Assembly: GCA_025769875.1 (NCBI GenBank)
Contig: JAGFNK010000109.1
Coordinates: 62,001-126,000, forward strand
Length of the DNA: 64,000 nt
DNA from: Russula earlei
Taxonomy: Eukaryota; Basidiomycota; Agaricomycetes; Russulales; Russulaceae
Direction of reading: 5' to 3'
The notes beneath the pieces are model-generated. The model did no database searches and was not told where the DNA came from. It worked only from the letters and a program-made list of their open reading frames with translations. Each line of letters begins with the position of its first letter. Position 1 is the first letter of the stretch. Position numbers and translations under genes: made by a program. Positions 23,721-35,252 of this stretch are shown one piece after another.

Positions 23721-24691
23721 TATGTCAAGACTCACTGTTGAACTATCCAGTTCAAGAGCGAGGGATAAGCTCGAAGACGAGTCGATAGATGTCCAAGACC
23801 GCGTGGGCAAAGAGTAGAGTCCAGAGTAGTAACAGATACCAGAGAGGTACTGTTACTGTGAGAGTAGAACAGTCACGCAGGGAAGAAGCCAGGATAGTCA
23901 CAAGGGGACGGTCCTTAAAGGAGTATCCCAGGGATAGAGAGTGCCATAAAGAAATGGACAGTCTGAAGACTGTCCATTACTTTATTGAGCACTTATATAC
24001 AGTACTACAAGAGAACTGCTAAATAGGGAACAAGTCATAACCTTGTTATCAAGCACAATAGAGTGATGAGTAAGAAGTCGGAGTATGCTTACTGAGCATT
24101 CTCAGTCATGCTCAGTAAGCTGCTGAGTAAGAGGGCTTCTAATGATGAGTAAGAGCCCCTATGGTCCACGTGTTCACTGCTTTAGTACATGTGCAAAGCA
24201 CCTGATTCATTTACTGTTAGTTAGTTTAGGGCCGGTCATTTGGAGACTTGTAGTTTGGTTCAAGGAATAGAGTTGTCTATAAGGCCCCTTATATAGTCCT
24301 ATTAGGGTCCTTAGAGTTGACCCTAATACCTCTATTAAGGTCCTTAGTATTGCTTTATAGTTTGTTCTATGGTTATTAGAGTTAGTCTAATAACACATTG
24401 TAGGGTCTTTGGTATTATGTTGGTGCCTTTTGTAGAGCACTTAGAGTTGTCCTAAAGGGTCCTTAGGGAGGCCATAATACTGTCCTTTATAGCTAAAAGG
24501 GTTGCCACTAAGTGGTGCTTGCTGTATGTTGATTGTGCTGAGAATTGCTTGTGTGACAATGTGTGCACAATATTGTGGACACCTCTACTCACCCCTTTTG
24601 TCTGTGTGAACTGGGTGGCACCATAGAGGCTGGGTTTCCTCTAATAAGGAAGGGTCCTTCAAGGACCCTCTCCAGGAAATGGTTCATGACA
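23721..24691 (-). mobile_element. LTR family A (copy A5)
   Basis: Complete LTR, TGTCAAGACTC to GGTTCATGACA, 971 bp, inverted relative to A4 and directly abutting it. The right flank is CTTGG, inside the gypsy integrase gene. The left flank is LTR A4, so no TSD is visible. Confidence 0.9.
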
Positions 24692-26323
24692 CTTGGAACT
24701 TATTAGTTTGTAGCGATTAGATATGATTTTGCTTGGTACTCCCACAAAAGGGAATATCCTGTCCTTGTAGAGCTGTGCTAGCTTGTTACCAAGTGGTTTG
24801 GGGTCCAGAAGATGCCAGAACACCTGAACTATGGACTGCACCGTTTGCATCATGTGTGTGTCAGATCTTGATTGTTTATGTTCGTTGATATCGCATTCAG
24901 AATGCATTGATCGTATCTTTCTTAAGATGTATTGAAGAAGCAATGAGTAGCATTGCTTCTGTCCCAGATGTTCCTGTACCGCCATGTACGTTGCTTCCTT
25001 GATTAGGAAAGTACTTATGACACTGAGATTGCTACTAGGGAAGCACTTAATGCTTCCAGCACCGAGATCATTTACATAGAAGCAACCTCGCTTCTATGAG
25101 CCGTGTTTTGCTTCTATAGCACCAACCAGTACTACAGTAGCACAAACCTTATCCCTGTAGGGCTATATAAAGCCCCTAGTTGTAACAGTTGAGCCCTAAG
25201 CTCGACTTAGTTTGCCAATCCCAAACAGTTGACTCCTACCCCATCTGCAGAGCCCCTCTCATCTTGTTGCCATACTCCAAAAGGATCTAACACTCCTTCC
25301 CCTCCATGAGTATTGCTTGCTTGACTCAAGCATATCTGCGTTGGTAGGATGCATTCACAGACACGACCATTGATCTTATTTAAGGCACTTTGGAGCCTTA
25401 ACATAGCTCTTCTGTGTCCATCTCTTCCTTGCAAGGAAGAAAGATGATGCCTTTAGTACAATTGTGGTCAGTGACAGTTAATATACTGTCATATCCTTTT
25501 GACTTTGGCAATTTGACCACAAAGTCCATGCTGACAGTTGAGAAGGGAGTAGCCCCTTCTTCTGGTGGTATGGGATACAGGGGAGGTTGACTCAGATGAG
25601 TGTTCAATTTGTTAGCTTGACAAACTGCACATCCTTCCACATATTGATTGACAAAATGCCTCATAGTGGGCCACCAGTAGTATTGCATCATTCCCAGTAA
25701 TGTCTTCACTTTCCCTGGGTGTCCTGCTGTGGGACTGTCATGATACTGTTCCAGTAATGTCCTGTGGGTCCCTTCGTCACCTGTAACCACCAAGGCTTCA
25801 TTCTTCCACCATAAGCTATGTTGCTTCTCCAGTCGGTGTCTCTGTACCCAATCAAGTAACTTTAATCGGTGTCTTTCTTCCCCTTGTTGGTTCTTTATCC
25901 ATTCTTCCAATGCAGTAGTATGCATTACTTGAATAAAAAGGTGGTCAGGTAGCGCGACCACTTCTTCTTTATCCCCTTGTCCATTGTCAAGGTCAGGTCT
26001 CCTCGACAGGGCATCTGCTTTATTTCTTGCCCCTGCCTGGTGTTTCAGTTCTATGTCGAAGTCCACCAAGAAGGTAATGTATCTTGCTACTCGACCGTTT
26101 ATTCGCTGAGGGTGTCAGTAATGCAACAGGTTCGTGTGGTCTGTATAGACCACCACCTTATGCTTTGCTCCCATGAGCAGGTGTCTCCAGTGTTTCAAGG
26201 CTCGCACCATGGCTAAGAACTCTTTGTCCCATATGTCATAGTTCTTTTCTGCTTGTTTCAAGGCTGCAGAGAAGTAACCAACTGGTCTTCTCTTTCCTTG
26301 TTCATCCTTCTGGAACAATACTG
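24692..26323 (-). pseudogene. Gypsy RNase H and integrase region
   Basis: The RNase H part reads LFQKDEQGKRRPVGYFSAAL...YTDHTNLLHY. A stop then separates it from VDFDIELKHQAGARNKADALSRRPD. The integrase zinc-binding part has HDSPTAGHPG...CAVCQANK (HHCC). The core shows SMDFVVKLP (first Asp) and, after the C2 insertion, YKDRIFPFVGVPSKIIS followed by NRY. Family members have DRD there, so the second catalytic region is damaged. The final Glu lies beyond the truncation at 24691. The gene cannot give active integrase. Confidence 0.85.
24784..25403 (+). mobile_element. Solo LTR, family C (copy C2)
   Basis: TGTTACCAAGTGG to GAGCCTTAACA, 620 bp, with perfect TSD TAGCT (24779-24783 and 25404-25408). 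It splits the gypsy integrase between ...EEMDTEEL and YKDRIFPFVG. A TATATAAAG box lies near 25160. Confidence 0.94.
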
Positions 26324-26708
26324 TGTTGAACCGGAACCCGAATGGATCAAAGAAGGCGAAGACCTTCATACAAGGTTCAAGATCTGCTGATAGATGTTAC
26401 GTATTAGACAGAACTTTAGTATATGCGCTTATGGCAATAGGGTTATGCATACTACGCTATCTATCACAAGATGCAGCCTTATGCTGCATCTAGAACGTTT
26501 CCACATCACACGTCACTCAATGTGCAATATAGTGGACACCTGTAGTCACCTCTTTCGGACTTAGGAACAGCCCTGGGTCATAGAGGTATAAATACCATAC
26601 ATGTAGACGAGTATACATATCGCTCTACACCCCAATATCACTTGAGCATTAGCACAACCTCTAAGGTGGGTTGCTTGGCCTGTTAGCTGCGCTCTATGCT
26701 GTGCAACA
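26324..26708 (+). mobile_element. Short solo LTR, family D
   Basis: TGTTGAACCGG to CTGTGCAACA, 385 bp, with perfect TSD TACTG (26319-26323 and 26709-26713). It splits the gypsy RNase H at ...NYAIGAV and LFQKDEQ. A GGTATAAATACC box lies at 26587-26598. It is the only copy of this family in the window and is less CpG-depleted than its host element. Confidence 0.92.
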
Positions 26709-27590
26709 TACTGCTCCAATAGCATAGTTGGACCCATCCACTTCCAATTCAAAGGGTTGCTCCTCATCAGGATGGTGCAGGATGGGGTTGGAAGATACTA
26801 TCTGGATAAGTCATTCCAGAGCATCTTTACATTCTTGAGTCCATTCAAATGGTACTCCTTTCTTTGTCAAGGCAATAATGGGTTGACCAATCTGGCTGAA
26901 CCCTCAGATGAAAGCCCTATTGTAACTGAGGACTCCCATGACTTTGCGCACTTCATGCACATCCTTGATTTCCCTGGGCCAGTCTGTGATTCCTTGAACC
27001 TTGGAGGCCTCAATCTTCATCTTCCCTTTGTCTATGTCCCAGCCTAGCATGGTTAATTTCCACACCATGAACTGGCACTTCTTGGGTTTCAGGAAGTATG
27101 ACACTTCTGCATCAGTGTGAGTAGCTCACTGATAGATTGCTCATGTATTTCTAGCTGTTCAGGACTGTCCCCCATGGTGATTCCAAAGTCATCCAGATAG
27201 TTGATAGTGTACTCTGCCCATCAGTCCAGCCAGTCACCAAAGTCTCTTCTCATCAGCCTAGTAAAGAAGGCTGGTGCATTCTTGAACCCGAAATACATGA
27301 CATTGGGCAGGTATGTTCCATATGGCATCTTGAAGGCTGCTTTCCAATGATCTCCTTCTGCCAGTTGTATGTTATTGTATCCCCATCATATGTTGAACTT
27401 GGAGAACACCTTCTTTCCTCAAAGCCTTTCCACCTCTTGTTCCAGATGTGGTAAAGGTTCATTGTCTTCTCTGGTCCACTGATTTAGTTGTCAAATGATT
27501 CTTTTCTCCTTGCTGTCCTTCTTGCATATGAAGAACACTGGAGATGTATTGCTGGAAGGTATATATAAACCCAGTACTTCAAGACCAAAG
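26709..27590 (-). pseudogene. Gypsy reverse transcriptase region
   Basis: Recognisable segments in minus-strand order are SSNTSPVFFICKKDSKEKRI (about 27570-27490), PLPHLEQEVERL, the palm region ending near INYLDD (27215-27200, overlapping a disrupted frame), MSYFLKPKKCQFM and WPREIKDVHEVRKVMGVLSY (27104-26904), and an RNase H start reading ELEVDGSNYAIGAV (26770-26709). Several stops and frameshifts separate them. Confidence 0.82.
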
Positions 27591-28061
27591 CCCTAAGGTT
27601 GGTCTCTTGTAGAATGTAGAATCCAACCTACTCTTGTTCAACATATTTGCCTGCATCCCACCTCACTCCTAATCCTCAAACCACATCCACCTCTCCATTT
27701 CATCAACTCTTCACACACACACACACACCATCTACCATCTACTCTCTCCCTATCCCTTCCTCCCCTAAGAGTCTCTCTTCACTCTACTGAGAAGAGCTCT
27801 CCTCCTTAAAGACCTACCTTCCTCTTCTCTCTGCATGTTCAAGATCTACAACAGACTTGAATGCATATAGTTAGTGGAACCAGCCCCAGTCTATCCCATT
27901 ACAAACTCACCCTAGCTTCTCAATGGACTGAGTTGTACTAGGAAGGGTCTATTGGCCATAACCTGTTTAGCATAAAACACTTTGACCACTGCAGGGATCC
28001 TTACTCTTTACAATGGGAACCAGCCCATTCACTTGAACACACTTCTACTATCAACTTGACT
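27591..28061. repeat. Pyrimidine-rich stretch with a CA microsatellite
   Basis: Between the gypsy gag and RT pieces. It includes (CA)n at about 27712-27728 and a CT-rich block ending CTACAACA at 27853, which could be the end of another LTR, though no matching start or TSD was found. 27854-28061 reads as broken gypsy sequence. Confidence 0.4.
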
Positions 28062-29072
28062 TCAGGCTTGAGAACTGACATGGCTAGTTACCATGACAAT
28101 ATCAGTTGGATCCAATTGCACTGGTGCATAGGGAGACAGTGGATCCCCATTCCTTTTTGCTTCTACCAGATTTGTCTGGTTGACCACCCATTCATGTACC
28201 TTCTCTCCTTTGATGTAGGTGAGAGCCAAGGCCACTTGTTTCATTAGAATTGTCATGGTTGGGTTGTCACTATTAAGCAAATTCCATAGATTGAAATATT
28301 GGATGAAGTACTTCATCTTCTTTCTGTCTCCTTTGAAGACCTCAGGAGGATCTCCTTTCAGAGATCCACTGCCTCCATGTGGGCCTGGTGCTGGTTGGGG
28401 TGCCAGGTTTGCTCCTGGTCCTACAGGAGGTGCTGTGGGCAGTCCTCCTCCTGGAGGGCCTCCTCCAGGTGGGCCTCCTCCTGGATGGCCTCCTCCTGGT
28501 GGGCCTCCTCCTGGGCCTGGTGGGCCTGGTGGTCCAAAGGGGACTCCTCCACCTCCTGGTGGTCCACCCCCAGGGTTTACCATGATGGTAGGCCCTGTTT
28601 GTCCACCCACTGTCTGGGTGGCAATTGTGGCTGTCTGTGTTGTTGCAATGGTAGCCATTTCAACTGATTCTTCTGATTCTTCAACTATTGTTGGTTTGAT
28701 GGGTGAGACATGTACTGTCTGCTCCAATCTTTCAGCTAGCTCCAATACTTCTGGTGCTTCTGCTTTCTGGTCCATAGTCAGAGGGTCTGACTTCTCTGTT
28801 TCTCCACTGAATGACTTTTGTATTGGTGGAGCTGGATCATCTACTTTTGGGTCTCTTGCTTCCCAATGAGTAGTGTAAGGGTCTGTCTTGGTTCCTAAAC
28901 CCAGACTCTTATAGTCATTGATATCTTCATCCTCTGCAGTGTAGGAACATCCTTTGTGGTAGTCAACAAAGTACCACTGATAATTGATATATTCACAAGG
29001 AGTGAAGCTTCCTTTATATTGGACCTTGTATTGATTAGGTCCTTCCTGGTCTGCCCAACACCAGATGGCAGT
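28062..29072 (-). pseudogene. Gypsy gag, 5' end cut off
   Basis: Open frame of about 337 codons running in from the copia LTR at 29072 (WCWADQEGPNQYKVQYKG...) to a stop at 28062. An internal ATG at 28775 gives 237 residues. The middle is a collagen-like PGG/PPG repeat (about 28430-28580). After it comes PPEVFKGDRKKMKYFIQYFNL, the conserved start of the retrotransposon gag domain, then LTYIKGEKVHEWVVNQ. Gag would form the particle and bind RNA, but no zinc knuckle survives. Confidence 0.8.
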
Positions 29073-29551
29073 TGTTGAAAATGTGCAGTATGTGTGATTA
29101 GATAGCAGCAGATGTTAAGATCACAGACTGATCTATCAGACAATAGTTCAGTTTGGTTGATACAAAACTGATATTAAATATGTCCCTATCAGACAATAGC
29201 TACAATGCATTATCAGTACAGAGTGATAAGATATCATATAGTAAGTACTCACTTCAGTTTGGTTGATACAAAACTGAAGTGATCTATGTACTTTGTGGTG
29301 TTCTTAAATACCTGAGACCACCACCAAGTGCAGTACAGCTAACTACCATTATGGCACACTAAGTATGTCTGAGGATCAGTGGTAACTAGCTACTGATTGT
29401 TCTAAATCATCTTATCAGTGTCTCTAATGTGTGCTGCAGCATATGAGCTGAAGCTGGTAATGCCTGGTCTGGGTGATCTGATGTGTCAATGCATCAGAGT
29501 TGTGATTGTATCACAATGCACCTGGGCCTCAGGCCAGTGCTGATCTCAACA
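29073..29551 (-). repeat. Copia LTR (Copia R)
   Basis: 479 bp from TGTTGA to TCAACA, related to the Copia P LTR. On the minus strand it follows a purine tract (ATGAGGGAA) next to copia coding sequence, so it is the 3' LTR of a truncated element. No matching TSD. It truncates the gypsy gag frame at its left end. Confidence 0.85.
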
Positions 29552-29700
29552 TTCCCTCATGATTTGGACAGTTGGTAGATCAGATCAAAACCATCAACAA
29601 AGGTCTGAAGCAATGTGTGAGCAAGCAGCTTGGTGAGACCATCAGCAAGCATCTCTCCTGTAGGTGTACAGATCAGTGTGATCAGTCAACTAATTAAAAT
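29552..29700 (-). pseudogene. Copia R pol tail
   Basis: Minus-strand frame reading TGEMLADGLTKLLAHTLLQ and ending in a stop near 29570. This is the standard C-terminal segment of Ty1/copia RNase H (A/E-M-L-A-D-G-L/F-T-K). Everything upstream of it is missing. Confidence 0.75.
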
Positions 29701-32700
29701 GAGAATGGAGAGTCAGGGTCCATCCCAAGCTGCCTCCACATGGCAATTGCTCATCCAATAAATTTACTAAGCAATGAAAAAACTTTTTCACCTGTGTCAT
29801 CTTTGTTTTTACTATGTGCATTTGTTTTTTCTTTTGCTGTTGTTCATCCTCCTTCCCCTCACTGCTCTTCCTTCCCCATGGTCCCAGGTCAACACTCTCA
29901 AGCTGCCAGCCTCCTCAAGCTTTCACTGGCTATTCCCATGTCATTCAAGTGGTTTTTCCAGGGTGAGTTTTTTTCTTTTGTTTTCATGCCCTTCTCATCT
30001 TCTCAGCCCTCTCCTTCCCATCACCCATTTTTCAATAAGGCCCCTGACAAGCTCCTCTTCAACCTCCTTCCACCCACTGGACTCCATTCCCCTCTCCTCC
30101 TGTGGCACTGCAGTGGTGACAATGACAACAACTTCGGCATGGCCACAGCAACCCCATGATGGCCATGAATATTGAGCATGGCCCCTGGGCCACTGTGATG
30201 ATCTGGCCGCCATGATGGCGACGTGCCCATAACCATGATGATGGCATGGCTCAACTGGCTCTTTCTCCCACACCTTCTTGCCATCCCCTGCACCTCTCCT
30301 TACTGCAGTTGCAACAATGATGGCAAGTCAGGCATGGCCATGGTGCCATTGTGATGGCCAGGAATCATCAGCATGGCCCATAGCCACTGTGATGATCTGG
30401 CTGCCATGATGGCAATGTGCCCATGGCTGTGACAGTGGCACATTTGCTCTGGCAATTGTTTCTCTTTCTTCTCCCACCCTCTAGTGTTCTTCTGCAGTTT
30501 GCTTTGCAAGTTCCTTTCAGCACAGGTGACCAGTCCAAGCCAAGACAAGATCATGAGAACACCCAGTGGCCATCAAAACCCTTCAAGCAATTGCCAATTG
30601 CAAAACTGGTGCACATTTTATCTTCTTTTTGCTTTTTGTTTCTTTCTTTTCCTTCTCATTATGCCCTCTTTTCTAACCCTTTCTCAAAGTGACAGCAAGG
30701 CCAGCACCATGGCAATGACACAGCAATCAAGAGAGGGACACACATTTCATGAGTTTTCATGCTTTCTTTTGTTTTTCACTCTGCCTCCTCAGCTCTACTT
30801 TGCATCATTCCCTGGCCCTGAAAACTGTGCCAAGTTTGCCCACTTTGCAAGCAGTGTTTTTTGCGCATCACCACCCACATATGCTCTTTTCTTTCACTTT
30901 CTCTCCTCCCTCTTTCCCTCCTTGCCCTTCCAGCCCCACTTCCTTCAAGAACAACAGCCAATTATCTCATCCCAGATGGTTCTCCAAGCAGACAGGTCAA
31001 TTCCCACACATGCACCTTTTCCTGCTTGTGTGTGAAGTTTTTTCCTGGCATTTTTTTCCTTCTTCTTCTCTCGCACTTTCTCAACTTCCTATGCATCTCC
31101 ATGCCCTCTGCACTGCAAGTGACTCCAGCATGCATGGCAACTCCCAGCCAAGACCACAAGAACACCCAAAACATTCTTTGCCAGGACAAACCTGGTGCAC
31201 TTTATTTTATTTTATTTTCTCATTTTTTATTCACTCTTTCTAACCTCTCCTCACAGCAAGAGACAGCAGATGAAGCAGCCATTAAGATGTTCACAAGGGG
31301 TCAATGGGTGTTACATGCATATTGTGCACTTTCATTTTTCCCCTTCATTTCTCTCTCCTTAACTTTCCACAGTGCCATGTTGTGTGGCTCGCATGTACAT
31401 GACCATTCATAGGCCCATGAAGGGCCATTCTCCCTGCTTTCAAATCCCTCACACAGTCCTGGCCTGTGGCATGCAATCTGCTTCCTTCCTTGCTCCAGAG
31501 ACCATGCCAGGTCTGCCCACATTGACAAGCAGCGGTTTTCACATGCAGACTGCAGGGACTTTTGTTTCTCTCTTCTCTCTCTCCATCTTCTCCCCCTCCC
31601 CAGTTCCTGCAAGATAAATTAACCTGTCCCAATCCTTCAAGCAGGTTCTGTCTGTGATGTGCAAGTTCCCTCAACAAATATCATGCCTGTTTTTCTGCAT
31701 GCACACATGTGCATTTTTCCTTACATTTTTCACTTTGTTTCCTCTTTTTTCTGCTTTTTGGTCTTTCTAATTCACTATATTCCAGTTCCTGATGGCATGT
31801 AATGTGATTTTTATGCATTGAGCTTTATGGGGTTTTTTCTTCTATTTATTTCATTTCCATTGCCTTCTCTCCCACATGTGTGATTTTCGCACATCACAGT
31901 GACTGGGCGCATATTTCCTCTTTGTTTTGGTGAAACTCTCATATCCTCTGCCCATTCTTCAAGTGCTCCAGGTTCCTTCTACACTCAATGGTACAATCCC
32001 CTCACTTGATACCTGGATGGCAAGAAACATGTGTGCAATTATCATGTGTTTGTTTGTGTGCATTTTCCCATTTTTCTTCTTTCTTTTTGTGCAAATTTTC
32101 ACTCAGATGTTGTTGTGAAACAGGGAACACAAAGGCGTGTTCCAGCATGTGTGGGACCTCCAGGTTAAGACCTGTCCTTTATGTGTTTCTTTGTCATCAC
32201 ACTATACTCACGATTTCTAACCCCACAGTGACAGCATGGCCAGGACCACAGCAATGATACCGCCATCAAGCTGCACTTTACTGGTGCGCATTTTCATTTT
32301 CATTTTCACATGTTCTCTCATTCTCTTTTCCCTCTTCCTTCCCTCAGTGCAATAGCCCATTGTCCCATTTCACAAGCCTATCTTCACAGTGACATGGCAT
32401 GGCCTGGATGTGGTGATGACACTGCCCCCTCCCCTCCTGCCCCACTTTCTGTCATGTGTGATATGTATGTCTTTCCCTTTGTTTCTCCCCTCCACTTTCT
32501 CTTTTTACTTTTGTTTTCCTCTCAAGCAGCGGTGGCAACGACTATGTCACTGTCACGTTGGCAATCACAATGCAATGGCCATGACCATGACTGCAACCAC
32601 AGAATGGCACAGGCAGCCACCATGAGCCCCCATGTGATTATTCTCGCATTGACCAGATGCCTTTTTTCAAGACTCTCCAAGTCTCTGTTTGTGACTTGCC

Positions 32701-32949
32701 AGTTCCAGCTGGCTTTCTTTTACCAGTGCATGCATGTGTGCGTGTGTTTTTCCTTTTCTCTTTCTATCTATCACCCACTTTCAACTGAAGGGTGCAACCA
32801 GCCTTCCCCACAATGTCCACCCCTTCCCCCTCCACACTGGTACAATCCCCTCACTCAATACCTGGATGGCAAGAAATGCATGCACAATTATTGCAGGTTA
32901 AACTGTGCATGTGCATGTTTCTTTTTTTCTCTTTTTCTTTCATATATGC

Positions 32950-34330
32950 AAGTTTGACACACCATACAAAGGCCAAATGGCCCCACCAATGCCACTCCCT
33001 CCCAGCCTCCATCATCCTGCCAACACATGCCACATGACTGCAATCACCTTTGTGTGTGTGTTCTCCCAACAACCAACACACACAAAGGTGAATGGTCCAG
33101 CCCAATGCCACTCCCCCACCTTCATTATCTTGCCCTCAACACATGCTGTGCTGTCACATGTGCCCTCCCAACAAATTGACACACCACATGAAGGCCAAAT
33201 GGCCTGGCCCAATGCCACTCCCTTGCCATCTCTGTCATGAACCATTCTCTGGAGAAGGCCCTTGAAGGACCCTTCCTTATAGGAGGAAACCCAGCCTCCA
33301 TGGTGTCACCCTGTTCACACGAGCAAAAGGGGTGAGTAGAGGTGTCCACAATATCGCGTGCGCATTGTCGCGCAAGCAATTCTCGGCACAATCAACATAC
33401 AGCAAGCCCCACTTAAGGGCAACCCTTCGAGCAATAAAGGACAGTATTAGGGCCTTCCTAGGGACCCTTTAGGACGACTCTAGGTGCTCTACAATAAGCA
33501 CTAACCTGGTGTCAAAGACCCTACAACGCATTATTAGACCAACTCTAATAACTATAGAATGAACTATAAGGCAATACTAAGGACCTTAATAGAAGTATTA
33601 GGGTCGACTCTATGGACCCTAATAGAACTATATAAGGGCCTTATAAGATAACACTATTCCCTAACCAAACTACAAGTCCTCAAATGACCGGCCCTAAACT
33701 AACTAGCAGAAAATAAATCAGGTGCTCGCACATGCACTAAAACAGTGAACACATGGATGGTGAAAGCTCTTACTCATCAAGAGAAGCCTTCTTACTCAGC
33801 AGCTTACTGAGCATGACTGAGCATGCTCAGTAAGCATACTCCAACTCCTTACTCATCACTCTATTTTGCTTGATAACAAGGTTATGACTTGTTCCCTATT
33901 TAGCAGTTCTCTTGTAGTATATAAGCACTCAATAAAGTAATGGACAGTCCTCAGACTGTCCATTTGTTTACGGCACTCTCCATTCCTGAGATACTCCTTT
34001 AAGGACCATCTCCTTGTGACTATCCTGGCCTCCTCTCTGCGTGACTGCTCAACTCTCACAGTAACAGTACCTCTTTGGTATTTGTTACTACTCTGGACTC
34101 TGCTCCTTGCCCACACCGTCTTGGACATTTATCGACTTGTCGTCGAGCTTACCCCTCGCTCTTGAACTGGATAGTTCAACAGTGAGTCTTGACAATCTCC
34201 ATCATGCCTGTACACGCCGTGCAATCATGATTGCCTTTGCAAACACATTCTCCTAACAAACAGGTGCACCCCAAAATGAAGGCCAAACGGTCCCACCCAA
34301 TGCCACTGACCACATGGTGTTCTGGCTTTC
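32950..34330 (+). repeat. Minisatellite of about 105-bp units in E2, split by LTR A6
   Basis: Units with AAGGCCAAATGG..CCAATGCCACT followed by CATCATCCTGCCAACACATG-like sequence occur near 32955, 33075, 33180 and 34255. In one frame they read as repeats of a TPHEGQMAPPNATP-like peptide. LTR A6 (33233-34194) sits between the third and fourth units. Confidence 0.65.
33233..34194 (+). mobile_element. Solo LTR, family A (copy A6)
   Basis: TGTCATGAACCATTC to GTGAGTCTTGACA, 962 bp, with perfect TSD ATCTC (33228-33232 and 34195-34199). Inserted in repeat E2. Confidence 0.95.
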
Positions 34331-34703
34331 AGGTATTTTTCTTTCATTTTCCCTTTTTTTTTTCTTTCTTCTTTCCTTTTCTTTTGTGTTCTTGCCTTTG
34401 TCTATGACTTGCCAGTTCCAGCTGGCTTTCTTTTACCAGTGGATGTGTGCATTTTTCCTTTTCTTTTTCTAAGTAACACCTGCTTCTGACCAAAGGATGT
34501 GCAACTGGCCAATTTCCACAAGCTCACACCCAAACCCTGCTGTCATATGACAGTTTCCCTCATGCATGATGTCATGCTTTGAGTTGTGTGCAGTTTCTTG
34601 GCCAGCTCTCAGCCCATCATTTCCTTCACTATGTGGATGTGTCACCAAATGCAAACCAGTTGACTATGTTACTTTCAATGGATGTAATGTAATGATTTCA
34701 TAA

Positions 34704-35249
34704 GGCCCCTTTTACCAACCAAGAATTGTTGAATCTTGAACTTGAACTTGGATTTCAGGATTTTCTGGGAGTGACAGGAGTGACAGGAGTGATGTAAGTG
34801 ATATGATGTATATAATAAATTAATATGCATTTTTTTCTGTTGTCATTTGCATATTCACATATATGGGGTTACACATGATGTGTCAGCATCAAACTCAGAG
34901 TCAAGCAGTCCAACTCAAGCTCAACATCTGGGTGCTTGCAGCCCCATTTTCACCAGAGCTGCACATACAAAATTTGCACAAAGATGTGCACCCACACATT
35001 GGTGACACATATTCTGCCTTAATGACATGCTTGCAATACCCCACTTGGAAGGAGTGGAAGGAAGGGTTAGAAAAAATATTTTACATATTACATGTAAACC
35101 CAGCAAATCACACTGAAAGATAACTCATATTTGAAATAGACTCATATTAGTTTATTATGTCACTTACATCACACCTGTCATTCCTGTCACTCCTGGAAAA
35201 TCCAAGTTCAAGTTCAAGATTCAAGAATTCTCAGTTAGTAAAAGGGGCC
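34704..35249. mobile_element. MITE with about 95-bp terminal inverted repeats (MITE1)
   Basis: 546 bp. Ends are GGCCCCTTTTAC and GTAAAAGGGGCC. Inverted similarity extends through the repeated TTGAACTTGAACTTGGATTT and GAGTGACAGGAGTGA segments. The 3-bp flank TAA occurs on both sides (34701-34703 and 35250-35252), as expected for PIF/Harbinger-type elements. A short plus-strand frame inside (34863-35123) has no known domain. Confidence 0.82.
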
Positions 35250-35252
35250 TAA

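Larger units (their letters stand above)
24692..29072 (-). mobile_element. Ty3/gypsy element, degraded and truncated
   Basis: Minus-strand order is gag (29072-28062), reverse transcriptase (about 27590-26709), RNase H (26323-26070), zinc-binding domain and integrase core (26069-25404, then 24783-24692). It is cut off inside integrase by LTR A5 and at the gag end by a copia LTR. Solo LTRs C2 and D are inserted within it. Its own LTRs are not identified here. Confidence 0.88.
29730..34660 (+). mobile_element. Repeat E, copy E2 (CpG-poor), split by LTR A6
   Basis: Carries blocks homologous to E1 on the opposite strand. Examples are 32300-32410 with 10865-10760, 31940-32020 with 12330-12270, 32130-32165 with 12130-12090, 31090-31150 with 11620-11545, 30835-30870 with 11225-11190, and 32550-32600 with 10615-10570. 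The blocks are not in the same order in the two copies. Pyrimidine-rich intron-like segments again alternate with exon-like ones. A block with GACTTGCCAGTTCCAGCTGG occurs twice (about 32690 and 34405), showing internal duplication. CpG is almost absent, whereas E1 is CpG-rich. No protein domain recognised. Bounds approximate. Confidence 0.5.

Noticed and set aside
28219..28869. 216-codon plus-strand frame
   Set aside because: Antisense to the gypsy gag PGG repeat. The minus strand has the recognisable gag domain.
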